A stretch of 64,000 bases of DNA from Phytopseudomonas seleniipraecipitans (lineage in GTDB: Bacteria; Pseudomonadota; Gammaproteobacteria; Pseudomonadales; Pseudomonadaceae), in NCBI RefSeq assembly GCF_900102335.1, contig NZ_FNBM01000009.1, forward strand, positions 1-64,000, given 5' to 3'. The notes under the pieces were generated by a model. That model made no database searches and had not been told where the DNA came from. It saw only the letters and a list, made by a program, of their open reading frames with translations. Positions 33,172 to 41,335 of the stretch are shown piece after piece; the stretch's first letter is position 1, and each line of letters begins with the position of its first letter. Both the position numbers and the translations under genes were made by a program.

Positions 33172-35433
33172 ATGCTACTTGCAACCGATCTTGACGGAAC
33201 CTTCCTCGCTGGTGATCCCGAAGATCGCCTAAGCCTTTACCAGACCATCGCCGCTCACCCGGAAATTCAGCTGGCCTATGTCACCGGTCGCAGCCTTGAG
33301 GCAGTGCTGCCGCTATTGGCCGACCCGACCCTGCCACAACCGGACTTCATCATCGCCGATGTCGGCGCCACGTTCGTGCATGGCGACAGCCTGCAACCGA
33401 TCCAGCCGCTGCAGGGCCAAGTGGATGCCCGCTGGCCAGGTGAAAGCCTGGTGGCTCAAGCGCTGGAAGGCTTCGGGCTGGAGCGCCAGGATGTGCCACA
33501 GGCGCGCCGCTGCTCGTATTTCTGTACACCCGAACAAGCGGCAGACCCGGCGTTGGCCGCTGTGGCAGAAACCCTAGGTTGCGACCTGCTGTACTCCGCG
33601 GATCGCTACCTCGACTTTTTGCCCAAGGGCGTCAACAAGGGCACCAGCCTGCAGGCGCTGGTCGACTGGCTCGGCATCGATGCCGGTGAAGTGCTGGCCT
33701 GCGGCGATACCCTCAATGACCTGCAGATGCTCGACGGCACCTACAAAGGTGTCTGCGTCGGCGAGTCGGAGCCTGATCTGATCAAGGCCACCGAGCATCA
33801 ATCATGGATTCTACAAGCCGACCGCAGCGGCTGCGGCGGCATTCTGCAGGCTTTCGTGCACTTCGGTTTTCTTGGTGAGCATGGCATCGCCGCGGAGAAA
33901 CGCAACGCCACCAAACCGGGGCAAGCCGAGCTGGTGATGGTCTATCACCGGTTGCCCTACGAAGAGCATCGCGTCGACGGCAAGGTGCAGCGCCGCCGCC
34001 CCACTTCGCCCAACGGCATCATCCCCACGCTGATGAGTTTCTTCGGCGATTCACGCCCCGGCTCCTGGGTCGCCTGGGCGGTGAAAGAGGACGACGAGCC
34101 GTTTGAAACGCACACCACGGTAGACGCCGAGCGCTATCCCAAACTCACCGCCGCACGGGTGGCGCTGAGCAAGGAAGAAGTCGACATCTTCTACAAGCGC
34201 TTCTCCAAAGAAGCCTTCTGGCCGACGCTGCACACCTTCTGGGAACGGGCACGCTTCGACGAGGATGACTGGCAGGTATTTCTCAAGGTCAACCGCGCCT
34301 TCGCCGAACGCACCGCCAAGGAAGCTGCAGAAGGTGCCGTGGTCTGGCTGCATGACTACAACTTGTGGATGGTGCCGGGCTACCTGCGCGAGCTGCGCCC
34401 GGATCTGCGCATCGCCTTCTTCCACCACACCTACTTCCCATCGGCCGACGTGTTCAACGTGCTGCCATGGCGCCGGCAGATCATCGGCAGCCTGCTGCAG
34501 TGCGACTACATCGGTTTCCACATTCCGCGTCAGGTGGAGAACTTCGTGGACGTGGCGCGCGGCGTTACGCCGTTGCAGACCGTCAGCCGGCAAAATTGCG
34601 CACCGCGCTTCATCACCTACGGCTGCGCCGTAGGCCTGGAGCGCATGACCACCGCCGTCGACACCGGCAGCCGCGTGGTCAAGCTGGGTGCCCATCCGGT
34701 TGGCCTGGACATCGACCGGGTGCGCAACGCCCTGGCGTCGGACAAGACCCGCGAACAGATGGCCAACCTGCGCGATGAGTTGCGCGGCATCAAGCTGGTG
34801 CTGTCGGTCGAGCGACTGGATTACACCAAGGGCATCCTCGAAAAACTGCAAGCCTATGAGCGGCTGCTGGCCGACAACCCGGAACTGCACAAAAAGATCA
34901 CCCTGGTCAGCATCTGCGTGCCGGCCGCTCGCGAGATGACCATTTACGACGAACTGCAATCGCAGATCGAACAGGCCGTGGGCCGCATCAACGGCCGCTT
35001 CGCGCGGATCGGCTGGACGCCTGTGCAGTTCTTCTTCCGCGCCTTCCCGTTCGACGAAGTGGTGGCCTGGTACGCCATGGCCGATGTCATGTGGATTACC
35101 CCGCTGCGTGACGGCCTTAACCTGGTGGCCAAGGAATTCGTCGCCACCCAGGGCCTGCTCGAAGGCCAGGGTGTGCTCGCACTGTCCGAATTCGCCGGTG
35201 CCGCAGCGGAGCTCAAGGGCGCATTGCTGACCAACCCCCACGACACCGCGGACCTGGCGCAAACCTGCTACCTGGCGCTGAACATGCCGAAAACCGAAGC
35301 ACGGGCGCGGATGCGCGAGTTGTTCGATATCGTCAACTTCAACGATATCCGTCGCTGGGGTGACGAGTTCCTCGCCGGCGTCGCCGAGCCATCGGCAGAA
35401 GAGGAAAATGTCCTGCGCCTAGCGGCTGGTTAA
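33172..35433 (+). CDS. ggpPS: Bifunctional glucosylglycerol-phosphate phosphatase/synthase (GgpPS)
   Basis: A 753-residue fusion. Residues 1-230 are a HAD-type sugar phosphatase with TDLDGT (nucleophile Asp6) and GDTLND (178-183). Residues about 245-740 are a GT20 glycosyltransferase of the GgpS/OtsA type with FFHHTYFPS, LSVERLDYTKGI and WITPLRDGLNLVAKE. The HHTYFP loop (trehalose synthases have HxPFP variants) and the phosphatase-first order match the GgpPS fusions of halotolerant heterotrophs, which make the osmolyte glucosylglycerol from ADP-glucose and glycerol-3-phosphate. A trehalose-phosphate synthase/phosphatase fusion is the main alternative, but those usually have the opposite domain order. 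Confidence 0.85.
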   Translation: MLLATDLDGTFLAGDPEDRLSLYQTIAAHPEIQLAYVTGRSLEAVLPLLADPTLPQPDFIIADVGATFVHGDSLQPIQPLQGQVDARWPGESLVAQALEGFGLERQDVPQARRCSYFCTPEQAADPALAAVAETLGCDLLYSADRYLDFLPKGVNKGTSLQALVDWLGIDAGEVLACGDTLNDLQMLDGTYKGVCVGESEPDLIKATEHQSWILQADRSGCGGILQAFVHFGFLGEHGIAAEKRNATKPGQAELVMVYHRLPYEEHRVDGKVQRRRPTSPNGIIPTLMSFFGDSRPGSWVAWAVKEDDEPFETHTTVDAERYPKLTAARVALSKEEVDIFYKRFSKEAFWPTLHTFWERARFDEDDWQVFLKVNRAFAERTAKEAAEGAVVWLHDYNLWMVPGYLRELRPDLRIAFFHHTYFPSADVFNVLPWRRQIIGSLLQCDYIGFHIPRQVENFVDVARGVTPLQTVSRQNCAPRFITYGCAVGLERMTTAVDTGSRVVKLGAHPVGLDIDRVRNALASDKTREQMANLRDELRGIKLVLSVERLDYTKGILEKLQAYERLLADNPELHKKITLVSICVPAAREMTIYDELQSQIEQAVGRINGRFARIGWTPVQFFFRAFPFDEVVAWYAMADVMWITPLRDGLNLVAKEFVATQGLLEGQGVLALSEFAGAAAELKGALLTNPHDTADLAQTCYLALNMPKTEARARMRELFDIVNFNDIRRWGDEFLAGVAEPSAEEENVLRLAAG

Positions 35434-35439
35434 ATACCA

Positions 35440-35533
35440 GTAGCCTGGCGTTGAGCGAAGCGATACTCAGGGGAGCATTCGGCCTGCCGACAACTCGCTC
35501 CTGCGCATCGCTTCGCTCAGCAGCAGGCTACGG
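35440..35533. repeat. REP-like inverted pair, family B
   Basis: GTAGCCTGGCGTTGAGCGAA at the left and CGCTTCGCTCAGCAGCAGGC at the right are inverted relatives of the repeats at 5537-5650 and 10612-10680. It begins a few bases after the ggpPS stop and could act as a transcript end. Confidence 0.7.
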
Positions 35534-35590
35534 TCAGCTGTCGTGACGAACTGCTATGCTGCGCGCCATTGCAAGTACGAGACACGCAGC

Positions 35591-36355
35591 ATGAAAGACA
35601 TCCTGATCATCGGCATCGGCGCCGGTGACCCTGACTACCTCACCACGCAAGCGATCAAGGCGCTCAATCGCGCCGACGTGTTCTTCATCCTCGACAAGGG
35701 TGAAGCCAAGGACAAGCTGATCGCCCTGCGTCACCTGATCCTTGATCGCTATATCGAGCCTGGTCGCACCTATCGAATCCTTGAAGCGACGAACCCTGAA
35801 CGCGAACGCGATGTGGCCAACTATGACGCGAGCATCGATAGCCTCAACCGCGACAAGCAGGCGGTGTTCGAACAGTTGCTTGGCCAGTTGAAGGACGGCG
35901 AAACCGGCGCCTTCCTGGTCTGGGGCGACCCGTCGCTCTACGACAGTACCATCCGTATTCTAGATGGCGTGATCACGGGCGGCATGCGCCTCGATTACGA
36001 GGTGATCCCCGGCATCACCAGTGTTCAGGCGCTGACCGCGCGCCACCGCATTCCTCTGAACCAGATCGGCCGTGCCGTGCAGATCACCACCGGCCGACGC
36101 CTGCGCGAAGGCTGGCCAGAGGGCGTGGACAGCGTGGTGGTGATGCTCGACGCACAGGACAGCTACCACCATGTGATTAGCGAAGATCTGCATATCTACT
36201 GGGGCGCCTATGTCGGCACGCCGGACGAGATTCTTATCGCCGGCAAACTCGCCGATGTCGCCGAACACATCGCCCAAACCCGCGCCGCCGCGCGCGAGGC
36301 CAACGGCTGGATCATGGACAGCTACCTGCTGCGCCGCGGCGGCCGCGAAGCCTGA
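35591..36355 (+). CDS. cobF: Precorrin-6A synthase (deacetylating)
   Basis: A 254-residue SAM-dependent methyltransferase of the cobalamin tetrapyrrole methylase fold, which methylates C1 and removes acetate in aerobic B12 synthesis. It shows the N-terminal ILIIGIGAGDPDYLTTQAI loop, the FLVWGDPSLYDS motif and EVIPGITSVQAL. ATG 35591 gives the normal start. It stands apart from other cob genes, and no cobalamin riboswitch is visible in its short leader, which is occupied by repeats. Confidence 0.92.
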   Translation: MKDILIIGIGAGDPDYLTTQAIKALNRADVFFILDKGEAKDKLIALRHLILDRYIEPGRTYRILEATNPERERDVANYDASIDSLNRDKQAVFEQLLGQLKDGETGAFLVWGDPSLYDSTIRILDGVITGGMRLDYEVIPGITSVQALTARHRIPLNQIGRAVQITTGRRLREGWPEGVDSVVVMLDAQDSYHHVISEDLHIYWGAYVGTPDEILIAGKLADVAEHIAQTRAAAREANGWIMDSYLLRRGGREA

Positions 36356-36376
36356 TCGCAGCAAGGCGCAAGCAGA

Positions 36377-36468
36377 CGTAGGGTGGATGACGCTCTTTCC
36401 ATCTACCATTGCAATCGCAGAGCGGTGGACGGGTCGGGCCGCGTAGGTGAGGCGTCGTCTACCCTACG
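36377..36468. repeat. 92-bp palindromic repeat, family A copy 3
   Basis: It has the same length and about 92 percent of the same bases as the copy at 333-424, with 17-bp terminal inverted repeats CGTAGGGTGGATGACGC and GCGTCGTCTACCCTACG. It lies between the convergent cobF and prmB genes. Confidence 0.8.
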
Positions 36469-36540
36469 AAAGGCCGCTTGCGCCACATAGCGGCCTGCGA
36501 GGTGCCCCATGCCTCAAGCTAACCGATCGTAAACATCGAC

Positions 36541-37467
36541 TCAGAGGCGCTCGCGAAACAGCGCCTGATGCTCGCGGCACTGTTCGGCCGAGAGCATGAA
36601 CACGCCGTGGCCGCCTCGAGCGAACTCCAGCCAGGCGAAATCTACCTCGGGATATAGCGCCTCGACATGCACCTGGCTATTGCCGACCTCGACGATCAGC
36701 AGACCTTTCTCGGTCAAGTGATCGGCGGCCTCTGCGAGCATCCGACGAACCAGATCCAGGCCATCATCGCCACAGGCCAAGCCCATTTCCGGCTCATGCT
36801 GGTATTCGGCGGGCATGTCGGCGAAGTCTTCGGCATCTACATACGGAGGATTGGACACGATCAGGTCGAAGCGCTGCCCCGGCAGTCCGGCGAAACCGTC
36901 GCCCTGCACGGTGTAGACGCGCTCCTCGAGGCCATGGCGCTCAATGTTGCGATTGGCCACTTCCAGTGCCTCGAAGGACAGGTCACCCAAGACCACCTCG
37001 GCGTCGAGGAACTCGTAGGCGCAGGCAATACCGATACAACCCGAACCGGTGCACAGATCCAGAATCCGCGCCGGCTCGCCGCCCAGCCAGGGGCTGAACC
37101 GTTGCTCGATCAGCTCACCAATGGGTGAGCGAGGTACCAGCACGCGCTCGTCAACGATAAAGGGCAACCCGCAGAACCAGGCTTCGCCGAGCAGGTACGC
37201 CGTCGGCACGCGGCCTTCGATGCGGCGTTGCAACAGATCATGCAAGTGGCGCTGTTCGTCTTCTTCGAGACGGCAGTCCAGGTAGCTGTCGGCAATTTCC
37301 CAGGGCAGATGCAGTGCACCCAGCACCAACTGACGAGCTTCGTCCCAGGCGTTGTCGGTACCGTGACCGAAGAACAGCTCCTCTGCCTGAAAACGGCTCA
37401 CGGCCCAGCGAATGTAATCGCGCAGGGTGCGCAGGCGGGTGTTCAGGGCTGGGTGGGCATCGGTCAC
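36541..37467 (-). CDS. prmB: 50S ribosomal protein L3 glutamine methyltransferase
   Basis: A 308-residue N5-glutamine methyltransferase with SAM motif LDLCTGSGCIGIA and the catalytic SNPPYVD motif of HemK/PrmB enzymes. The N-terminal helical domain (to about residue 95) with FGHGTDNAWDEA and VPTAYLLGEAWFCGLPF followed by VLVPRSPIGELI is typical of PrmB, as opposed to PrmC. It methylates L3 during ribosome assembly. It is convergent with cobF across a palindromic repeat. Confidence 0.92.
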   Translation of the reverse strand: MTDAHPALNTRLRTLRDYIRWAVSRFQAEELFFGHGTDNAWDEARQLVLGALHLPWEIADSYLDCRLEEDEQRHLHDLLQRRIEGRVPTAYLLGEAWFCGLPFIVDERVLVPRSPIGELIEQRFSPWLGGEPARILDLCTGSGCIGIACAYEFLDAEVVLGDLSFEALEVANRNIERHGLEERVYTVQGDGFAGLPGQRFDLIVSNPPYVDAEDFADMPAEYQHEPEMGLACGDDGLDLVRRMLAEAADHLTEKGLLIVEVGNSQVHVEALYPEVDFAWLEFARGGHGVFMLSAEQCREHQALFRERL

Positions 37468-37692
37468 AGAATGGCTCCGGGCAAAAGTGCACAGTTTAGC
37501 AGGCTAGCCCCAGCATTCCAGCGCCGGGACCTGTCGCCACGAATAGCCAAGCCGCCAGTGCATAGAGGAGCTGAAACGATTCACCAGCTCAACCACGTGG
37601 CATTGCACGGTAATACCTCAACAGAGAGGTTCACAGCGGCGCCATACAGGCGGACAATATGCACCGTTAACCGCGCCAGCAAGGAGTCGTAC

Positions 37693-38292
37693 ATGTCGTC
37701 CAACCCGCAAACGTTCTATCAGCTCACCGGTCGTGGCCACGCGCCTGCCCACCTGAGCAATGCGACTCTGCTGGTCATCGATGCTCAGGAAGAGTACCGC
37801 AGTGGTGTGGTGCAACTGCCGGGCCTGGACGCGGCTCTGGCGGAGATCGCCAAGCTGCTGGATGCCGTGCGCGCTCAGGGCGGCGCCATCGTCCACGTCA
37901 AGCACCTGGGCATTCCCGGTGGCCTGCTCGACCCGCGTGGCCCACGTGGCGACCACCTGCCTGAAGTCGCGCCGCTGCCGGGCGAGATCGTCGTCGAGAA
38001 ACGCATGCCGAACGCCTTCTCCGGTACCGACCTGCACGAGAAGCTGCAGTCGCTGGGCCATCTGGACCTGATCGTCTGTGGATTCATGACGCACTCCAGC
38101 ATCAGCACTACCATCCGCGCCACCAAGGATTACGGCTACCGCTGTACTGTGGTGGATGCAGCTTGCGCCACTCGTGACCTGCCGACGCCCGACGGCAAGG
38201 TGATCAGCGCCGCCGAGATGCACCGTGTGGAAATGATCGCGCTCGCCGACAACTTTGCGGCCTGGGTTCCGAACGCCAGCGCGCTGGTTTAG
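37693..38292 (+). CDS. Isochorismatase-like hydrolase lacking the usual cysteine
   Basis: A 199-residue protein of the isochorismatase/cysteine hydrolase fold. Asp30 (LLVIDAQEEY) and Lys103 (VEKRMPNAF) of the catalytic triad are present. At the nucleophile position after the G-x-x-T-x-x motif the sequence reads GFMTHSSISTT, so Ser136 stands where amidohydrolases have Cys. ATG 37693 with AAGGAG upstream is a clear start. The change suggests either a serine variant or a non-amidase reaction like that of isochorismatase, which does not need the cysteine. The substrate is unknown. Confidence 0.82.
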   Translation: MSSNPQTFYQLTGRGHAPAHLSNATLLVIDAQEEYRSGVVQLPGLDAALAEIAKLLDAVRAQGGAIVHVKHLGIPGGLLDPRGPRGDHLPEVAPLPGEIVVEKRMPNAFSGTDLHEKLQSLGHLDLIVCGFMTHSSISTTIRATKDYGYRCTVVDAACATRDLPTPDGKVISAAEMHRVEMIALADNFAAWVPNASALV

Positions 38293-38386
38293 GCTGCAGC
38301 AGGCGGCGCCAGGCGCCGCATTGTTTTGAACCCGACTCGCTACGGCCAGTCATAGCGGAAATGATCCTGCGAGGAAATGCCGCCCC

Positions 38387-38716
38387 ATGAAGCTTTCAGA
38401 CGGTTTCGATGCTCGCCGCCTACGTCCGCAAAAAACCGGCTCAGGTAACTGGCGCTTGCGGGTTGCTGCCGCACTGGCAGCCCTGTTCGCGACATTCGGC
38501 GTGCTGCTGTTGATGGCCGGTGCCGCGACGTTTCTGGGCCGCCCGCCTGCGCTGGGCGAGCTCAATGATTCCACCACCGATGCCAGCGTGCTGCTGGTCG
38601 TCGGCGTGATCATGCTCTGGGGCGGCGTACTGGGCTGGCGTAAATGCCGTCGGCGGATCCGCCAACGCAAAGCCGATCTGGCCATGTCCCCTCACCTGAT
38701 GAAGAAACGCGACTGA
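38387..38716 (+). CDS. Small membrane protein of unknown function
   Basis: A 109-residue protein with two hydrophobic segments, about residues 25-47 (AAALAALFATFGVLLLMAGAA) and 66-85 (SVLLVVGVIMLWGGVLGW). It is flanked by a basic N-terminus and a very basic C-terminal tail (RKCRRRIRQRKADLAM). I do not recognise the family. It lies 47 bp before the Smr-domain gene on the same strand and may be cotranscribed with it. Confidence 0.65.
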   Translation: MKLSDGFDARRLRPQKTGSGNWRLRVAAALAALFATFGVLLLMAGAATFLGRPPALGELNDSTTDASVLLVVGVIMLWGGVLGWRKCRRRIRQRKADLAMSPHLMKKRD

Positions 38717-38763
38717 CCCGCCCCCCTGCCCTTGGTAAACTGGGTGCTCCTGCGGAGGCTCAG

Positions 38764-39321
38764 ATGCAAGACGACGACTTTTCCCTGTTCAAGGCTCAGC
38801 TGCATGGCGTCAAGCCGATCAAGCATGATCGCGCCGACACCGGCAAACCCAAGAGCGATCGCGCTCGCCTGGCCACTCTGCGCCAGGCCGCTACGCTGCG
38901 CACCGATACCCTTAAGGTTGACGGCCTCTCCGACCAGTTCGTGATCGATGTGGGCCCCGAAGACCCGTTGTACTGGGCCGGCAACGGTGTGCAGGACGGC
39001 CAGATGCGTAAACTCAAACTGGGCCAGATTCCCTTCGATGGCAGCCTGGATCTGCACGGGATGAATGTCGAAAAAGCCCGCGATACGCTCTGGGAGTTCC
39101 TCGCCGAAGCTACCAAGCTGGAAATTCGCTGCGTGCGCGTGACCCACGGCAAGGCCGTTCGCACCGACGGTCGTCGCCCGATGATCAAGAGCCACGTCAA
39201 CACCTGGCTGCGCCAGCACCCGCAGGTCCTCGGCTTCAGCTCCTGCATCGCCAAGCATGGTGGCACCGGCGCGGTGTACGTGATCCTCAAGCGCACCATG
39301 ATGGATGGCCGCGACGAGTAA
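38764..39321 (+). CDS. Smr-domain protein (SmrA/YdaL-like putative nuclease)
   Basis: A 185-residue protein with an N-terminal linker and a C-terminal Smr domain from about residue 95. It shows the hallmark LDLHGMNVEKAR and the second motif RVTHGKAV, with GTGAVYVILKR at the end. Smr domains are found at the end of MutS2 and alone as nucleases acting on branched DNA or RNA. ATG 38764 with GGAGG upstream is chosen; the open frame extends further but without a ribosome site. A strong terminator lies 60 bp downstream, shared with convergent efp. Confidence 0.88.
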   Translation: MQDDDFSLFKAQLHGVKPIKHDRADTGKPKSDRARLATLRQAATLRTDTLKVDGLSDQFVIDVGPEDPLYWAGNGVQDGQMRKLKLGQIPFDGSLDLHGMNVEKARDTLWEFLAEATKLEIRCVRVTHGKAVRTDGRRPMIKSHVNTWLRQHPQVLGFSSCIAKHGGTGAVYVILKRTMMDGRDE

Positions 39322-39380
39322 GCCTCAGTCACTGGCGCATGGCTCAGACGCTTGGCCACGTACCGAATTACAGGCACAAA

Positions 39381-39406
39381 AAACCCGGCGCGAAGGCCGG
39401 GTTTTT
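39381..39406. terminator. Bidirectional intrinsic terminator between smr and efp
   Basis: AAACCCGGC and GCCGGGTTT form a 9-bp stem around six bases, with T-runs on both sides in the respective directions. It lies between the convergent smr-type gene and efp. Confidence 0.9.
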
Positions 39407-39433
39407 CATTACTTCACACAGCAAGCCTGACGA

Positions 39434-40006
39434 TCAGACCGGCGCCTTGGCGCGGGACTTGTACTCGCCGGTGCGGGTGTCGATCTCGATCCAGTCGCCG
39501 ATTTCGCAGAAATCAGCCACTTTAACTTCGGTACCGTTGTTCAGTTTGGCAGGCTTCATCACCTTGCCGGAGGTGTCGCCACGGGCGGAACCTTCGGTGT
39601 AGGCCAGCTGACGCACGATGGTGGTCGGCAGGTCGACGGAGATTACTTTGCCTTCAAAGAACACGGCTTCGCAGACGTCGTTCATGCCTTCTTCAATGAA
39701 CGGCAGAACGCTTTCCAGGTCTTCGGCACGCAGCTCGTAGGAGTTGTATTCCGGATCCATGAATACGTAGTCGTCACCGCTGATGTAAGACAGGTTCACT
39801 TCCTTGCGCTCAAGGATGACCGGCTCCATCTTGTCGTCGGCTTTGTAGACAGTTTCAGTCTTCGAGCCATTCATCAGGTTCTTCAGCTTCATCTTGACGA
39901 TGGCGCTGTTACGACCGGACTTGGTGAACTCGGCCTTTTGGATCAGCCATGGCTGGCCATCGATCAGGGCCACGCTGTTAGGCTTCATTTCTTGTGCGGT
40001 TTTCAT
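39434..40006 (-). CDS. efp: Translation elongation factor P, arginine (EarP) type
   Basis: A 190-residue EF-P that relieves ribosome stalling at proline runs. The loop that reaches the peptidyl-transferase centre reads FTKSGRNSA, with Arg32 at the modified position where E. coli EF-P has lysine. This arginine is rhamnosylated by EarP in Pseudomonas, and earP is the adjacent gene, 46 bp upstream on the same strand. Three beta-barrel domains of normal length are present. Confidence 0.97.
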   Translation of the reverse strand: MKTAQEMKPNSVALIDGQPWLIQKAEFTKSGRNSAIVKMKLKNLMNGSKTETVYKADDKMEPVILERKEVNLSYISGDDYVFMDPEYNSYELRAEDLESVLPFIEEGMNDVCEAVFFEGKVISVDLPTTIVRQLAYTEGSARGDTSGKVMKPAKLNNGTEVKVADFCEIGDWIEIDTRTGEYKSRAKAPV

Positions 40007-40052
40007 ACGAATATCCGGATCTGAATGGATTTACAAAATTCGAGGCCGCGTA

Positions 40053-41177
40053 TCATAGCCAATTTCGGTAAAACTGCACCAGCGCCGCGGCAAGATCTGC
40101 AGGTACCGCCTGGCGCTTCGCCCACGCTCTGGCGTGCGCAGCCAGTTCATCTTCGCAGCGCAGCCACTCACTCCAGGGCTGCGCCAGCGGCGCGCCGGCA
40201 TTCCAGGCGCGCCATACACCCTGCACGGCTGCGGCGGCCGCCGCTGAAAGGCCGTGGCAATAAAGCGCCATGAATGCTTCCAACTTGTCCCAGTGCGCGC
40301 CCTCTTCCTGCGGATAGATATGCCAGACCAGCGGTCGTGCTGCCCACTGCGCCCGTACAAAAGAATCCTCGCCGCGGATCAGATTAAGGTCGCAGCACCA
40401 CAGCAGCGCGTCGTATTGCTCCTGCTGCATAAAGGGCAGAACCTGAATGGTCAACGATCCGCGATGCACCGGCGACCCAATTTCGCTGGGCTGCCCCAGC
40501 CAGCGCTGCAGATCACCCATTATCCGACCTTCTGGAACCAACAGATGCGTGGGCGTAACGTGACTCGTCAGGCAATCCAGCCAATCGGCCAGCGCAGCAT
40601 TTTCGTACGCGAACAGCGAAATCAGACGGCTGCCAGGCGCAATGTGCACATCCATCGACTTGAGAAAGCGTTCACGCGCTACGGGATCCTGCTGCACGGC
40701 ATCTCGCCTGACCAGCAAATCCTGCTCACGCAGCAGCCCACCGGTACCGGCGGTGAACCCCGGAAAGAAGAAGAACTTCTGCAGACCATTTCCCTGCAGC
40801 GAGGGCAGCCCATGACAGCCTTCTACCCAATCTTCAGCGCTCAGGTACTCCAGGTTCAGCCAGAGAATCCGCGCAGGGCTCGCCAACATCGCCGACACAT
40901 AGTCTGCGGGCAACTCACAAGCGAAAGCCTCGATCACCGCATTCGCCGGCTCGACCGCTTGCCACGGCTGCGCCCAGCTGCGCACTTCGACCCCATGCAG
41001 ACACTGGCTGGCTAATTCGCGATCAGCCTGCGGACAGATACGCGCGAGTGCCGTCATGTCGTCGACCCACAGCCGTACCGCCGCGCCCTGCTCGGCCACC
41101 AGTTGCCGCGCGAGCCGCCAGGTCACGCCGATGTCGCCGTAGTTATCAACGACCCGGCAAAAAATGTCCCATCTCAT
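40053..41177 (-). CDS. earP: EF-P arginine rhamnosyltransferase
   Basis: A 374-residue inverting glycosyltransferase that moves rhamnose from dTDP-rhamnose to Arg32 of EF-P. The N-terminus RVVDNYGDIGVTWRLARQL carries the conserved aspartates of the EarP active site. The LNLIRGEDSFVRAQWAARP motif near the C-terminus is the nucleotide-sugar-binding signature of the family. Gene order earP-efp is conserved in bacteria that use this modification. Confidence 0.95.
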   Translation of the reverse strand: MRWDIFCRVVDNYGDIGVTWRLARQLVAEQGAAVRLWVDDMTALARICPQADRELASQCLHGVEVRSWAQPWQAVEPANAVIEAFACELPADYVSAMLASPARILWLNLEYLSAEDWVEGCHGLPSLQGNGLQKFFFFPGFTAGTGGLLREQDLLVRRDAVQQDPVARERFLKSMDVHIAPGSRLISLFAYENAALADWLDCLTSHVTPTHLLVPEGRIMGDLQRWLGQPSEIGSPVHRGSLTIQVLPFMQQEQYDALLWCCDLNLIRGEDSFVRAQWAARPLVWHIYPQEEGAHWDKLEAFMALYCHGLSAAAAAAVQGVWRAWNAGAPLAQPWSEWLRCEDELAAHARAWAKRQAVPADLAAALVQFYRNWL

Positions 41178-41335
41178 CGCGGCACTCCGCTTATGCCAAG
41201 CCTAATTGGCCAGAACAGCCATCAACGCGCTGATAACTGCGAGCCCAGCCACCCTCGCCAGTGCGCGAATAGACAGGCGAGCCGGTAGCAGAAGCTACGG
41301 AAAATAGATTCGCCCATCCATCCACTATTCAGCCG

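Noticed and set aside
34051..35262. Long minus-strand open frame (403 codons) opposite ggpPS
   Set aside because: It mirrors the codons of the well-supported ggpPS gene, lacks a ribosome site and has low-complexity His/Gln/Arg composition typical of antisense frames in GC-rich DNA.
33172..35433. Trehalose-6-phosphate synthase/phosphatase fusion
   Set aside because: The phosphatase-first order and the FHHTYFP loop fit GgpPS better. It is kept as an alternative in the entry.
35440..35590. Cobalamin riboswitch upstream of cobF
   Set aside because: The leader is short and filled with REP-like repeats. No B12-box was seen.
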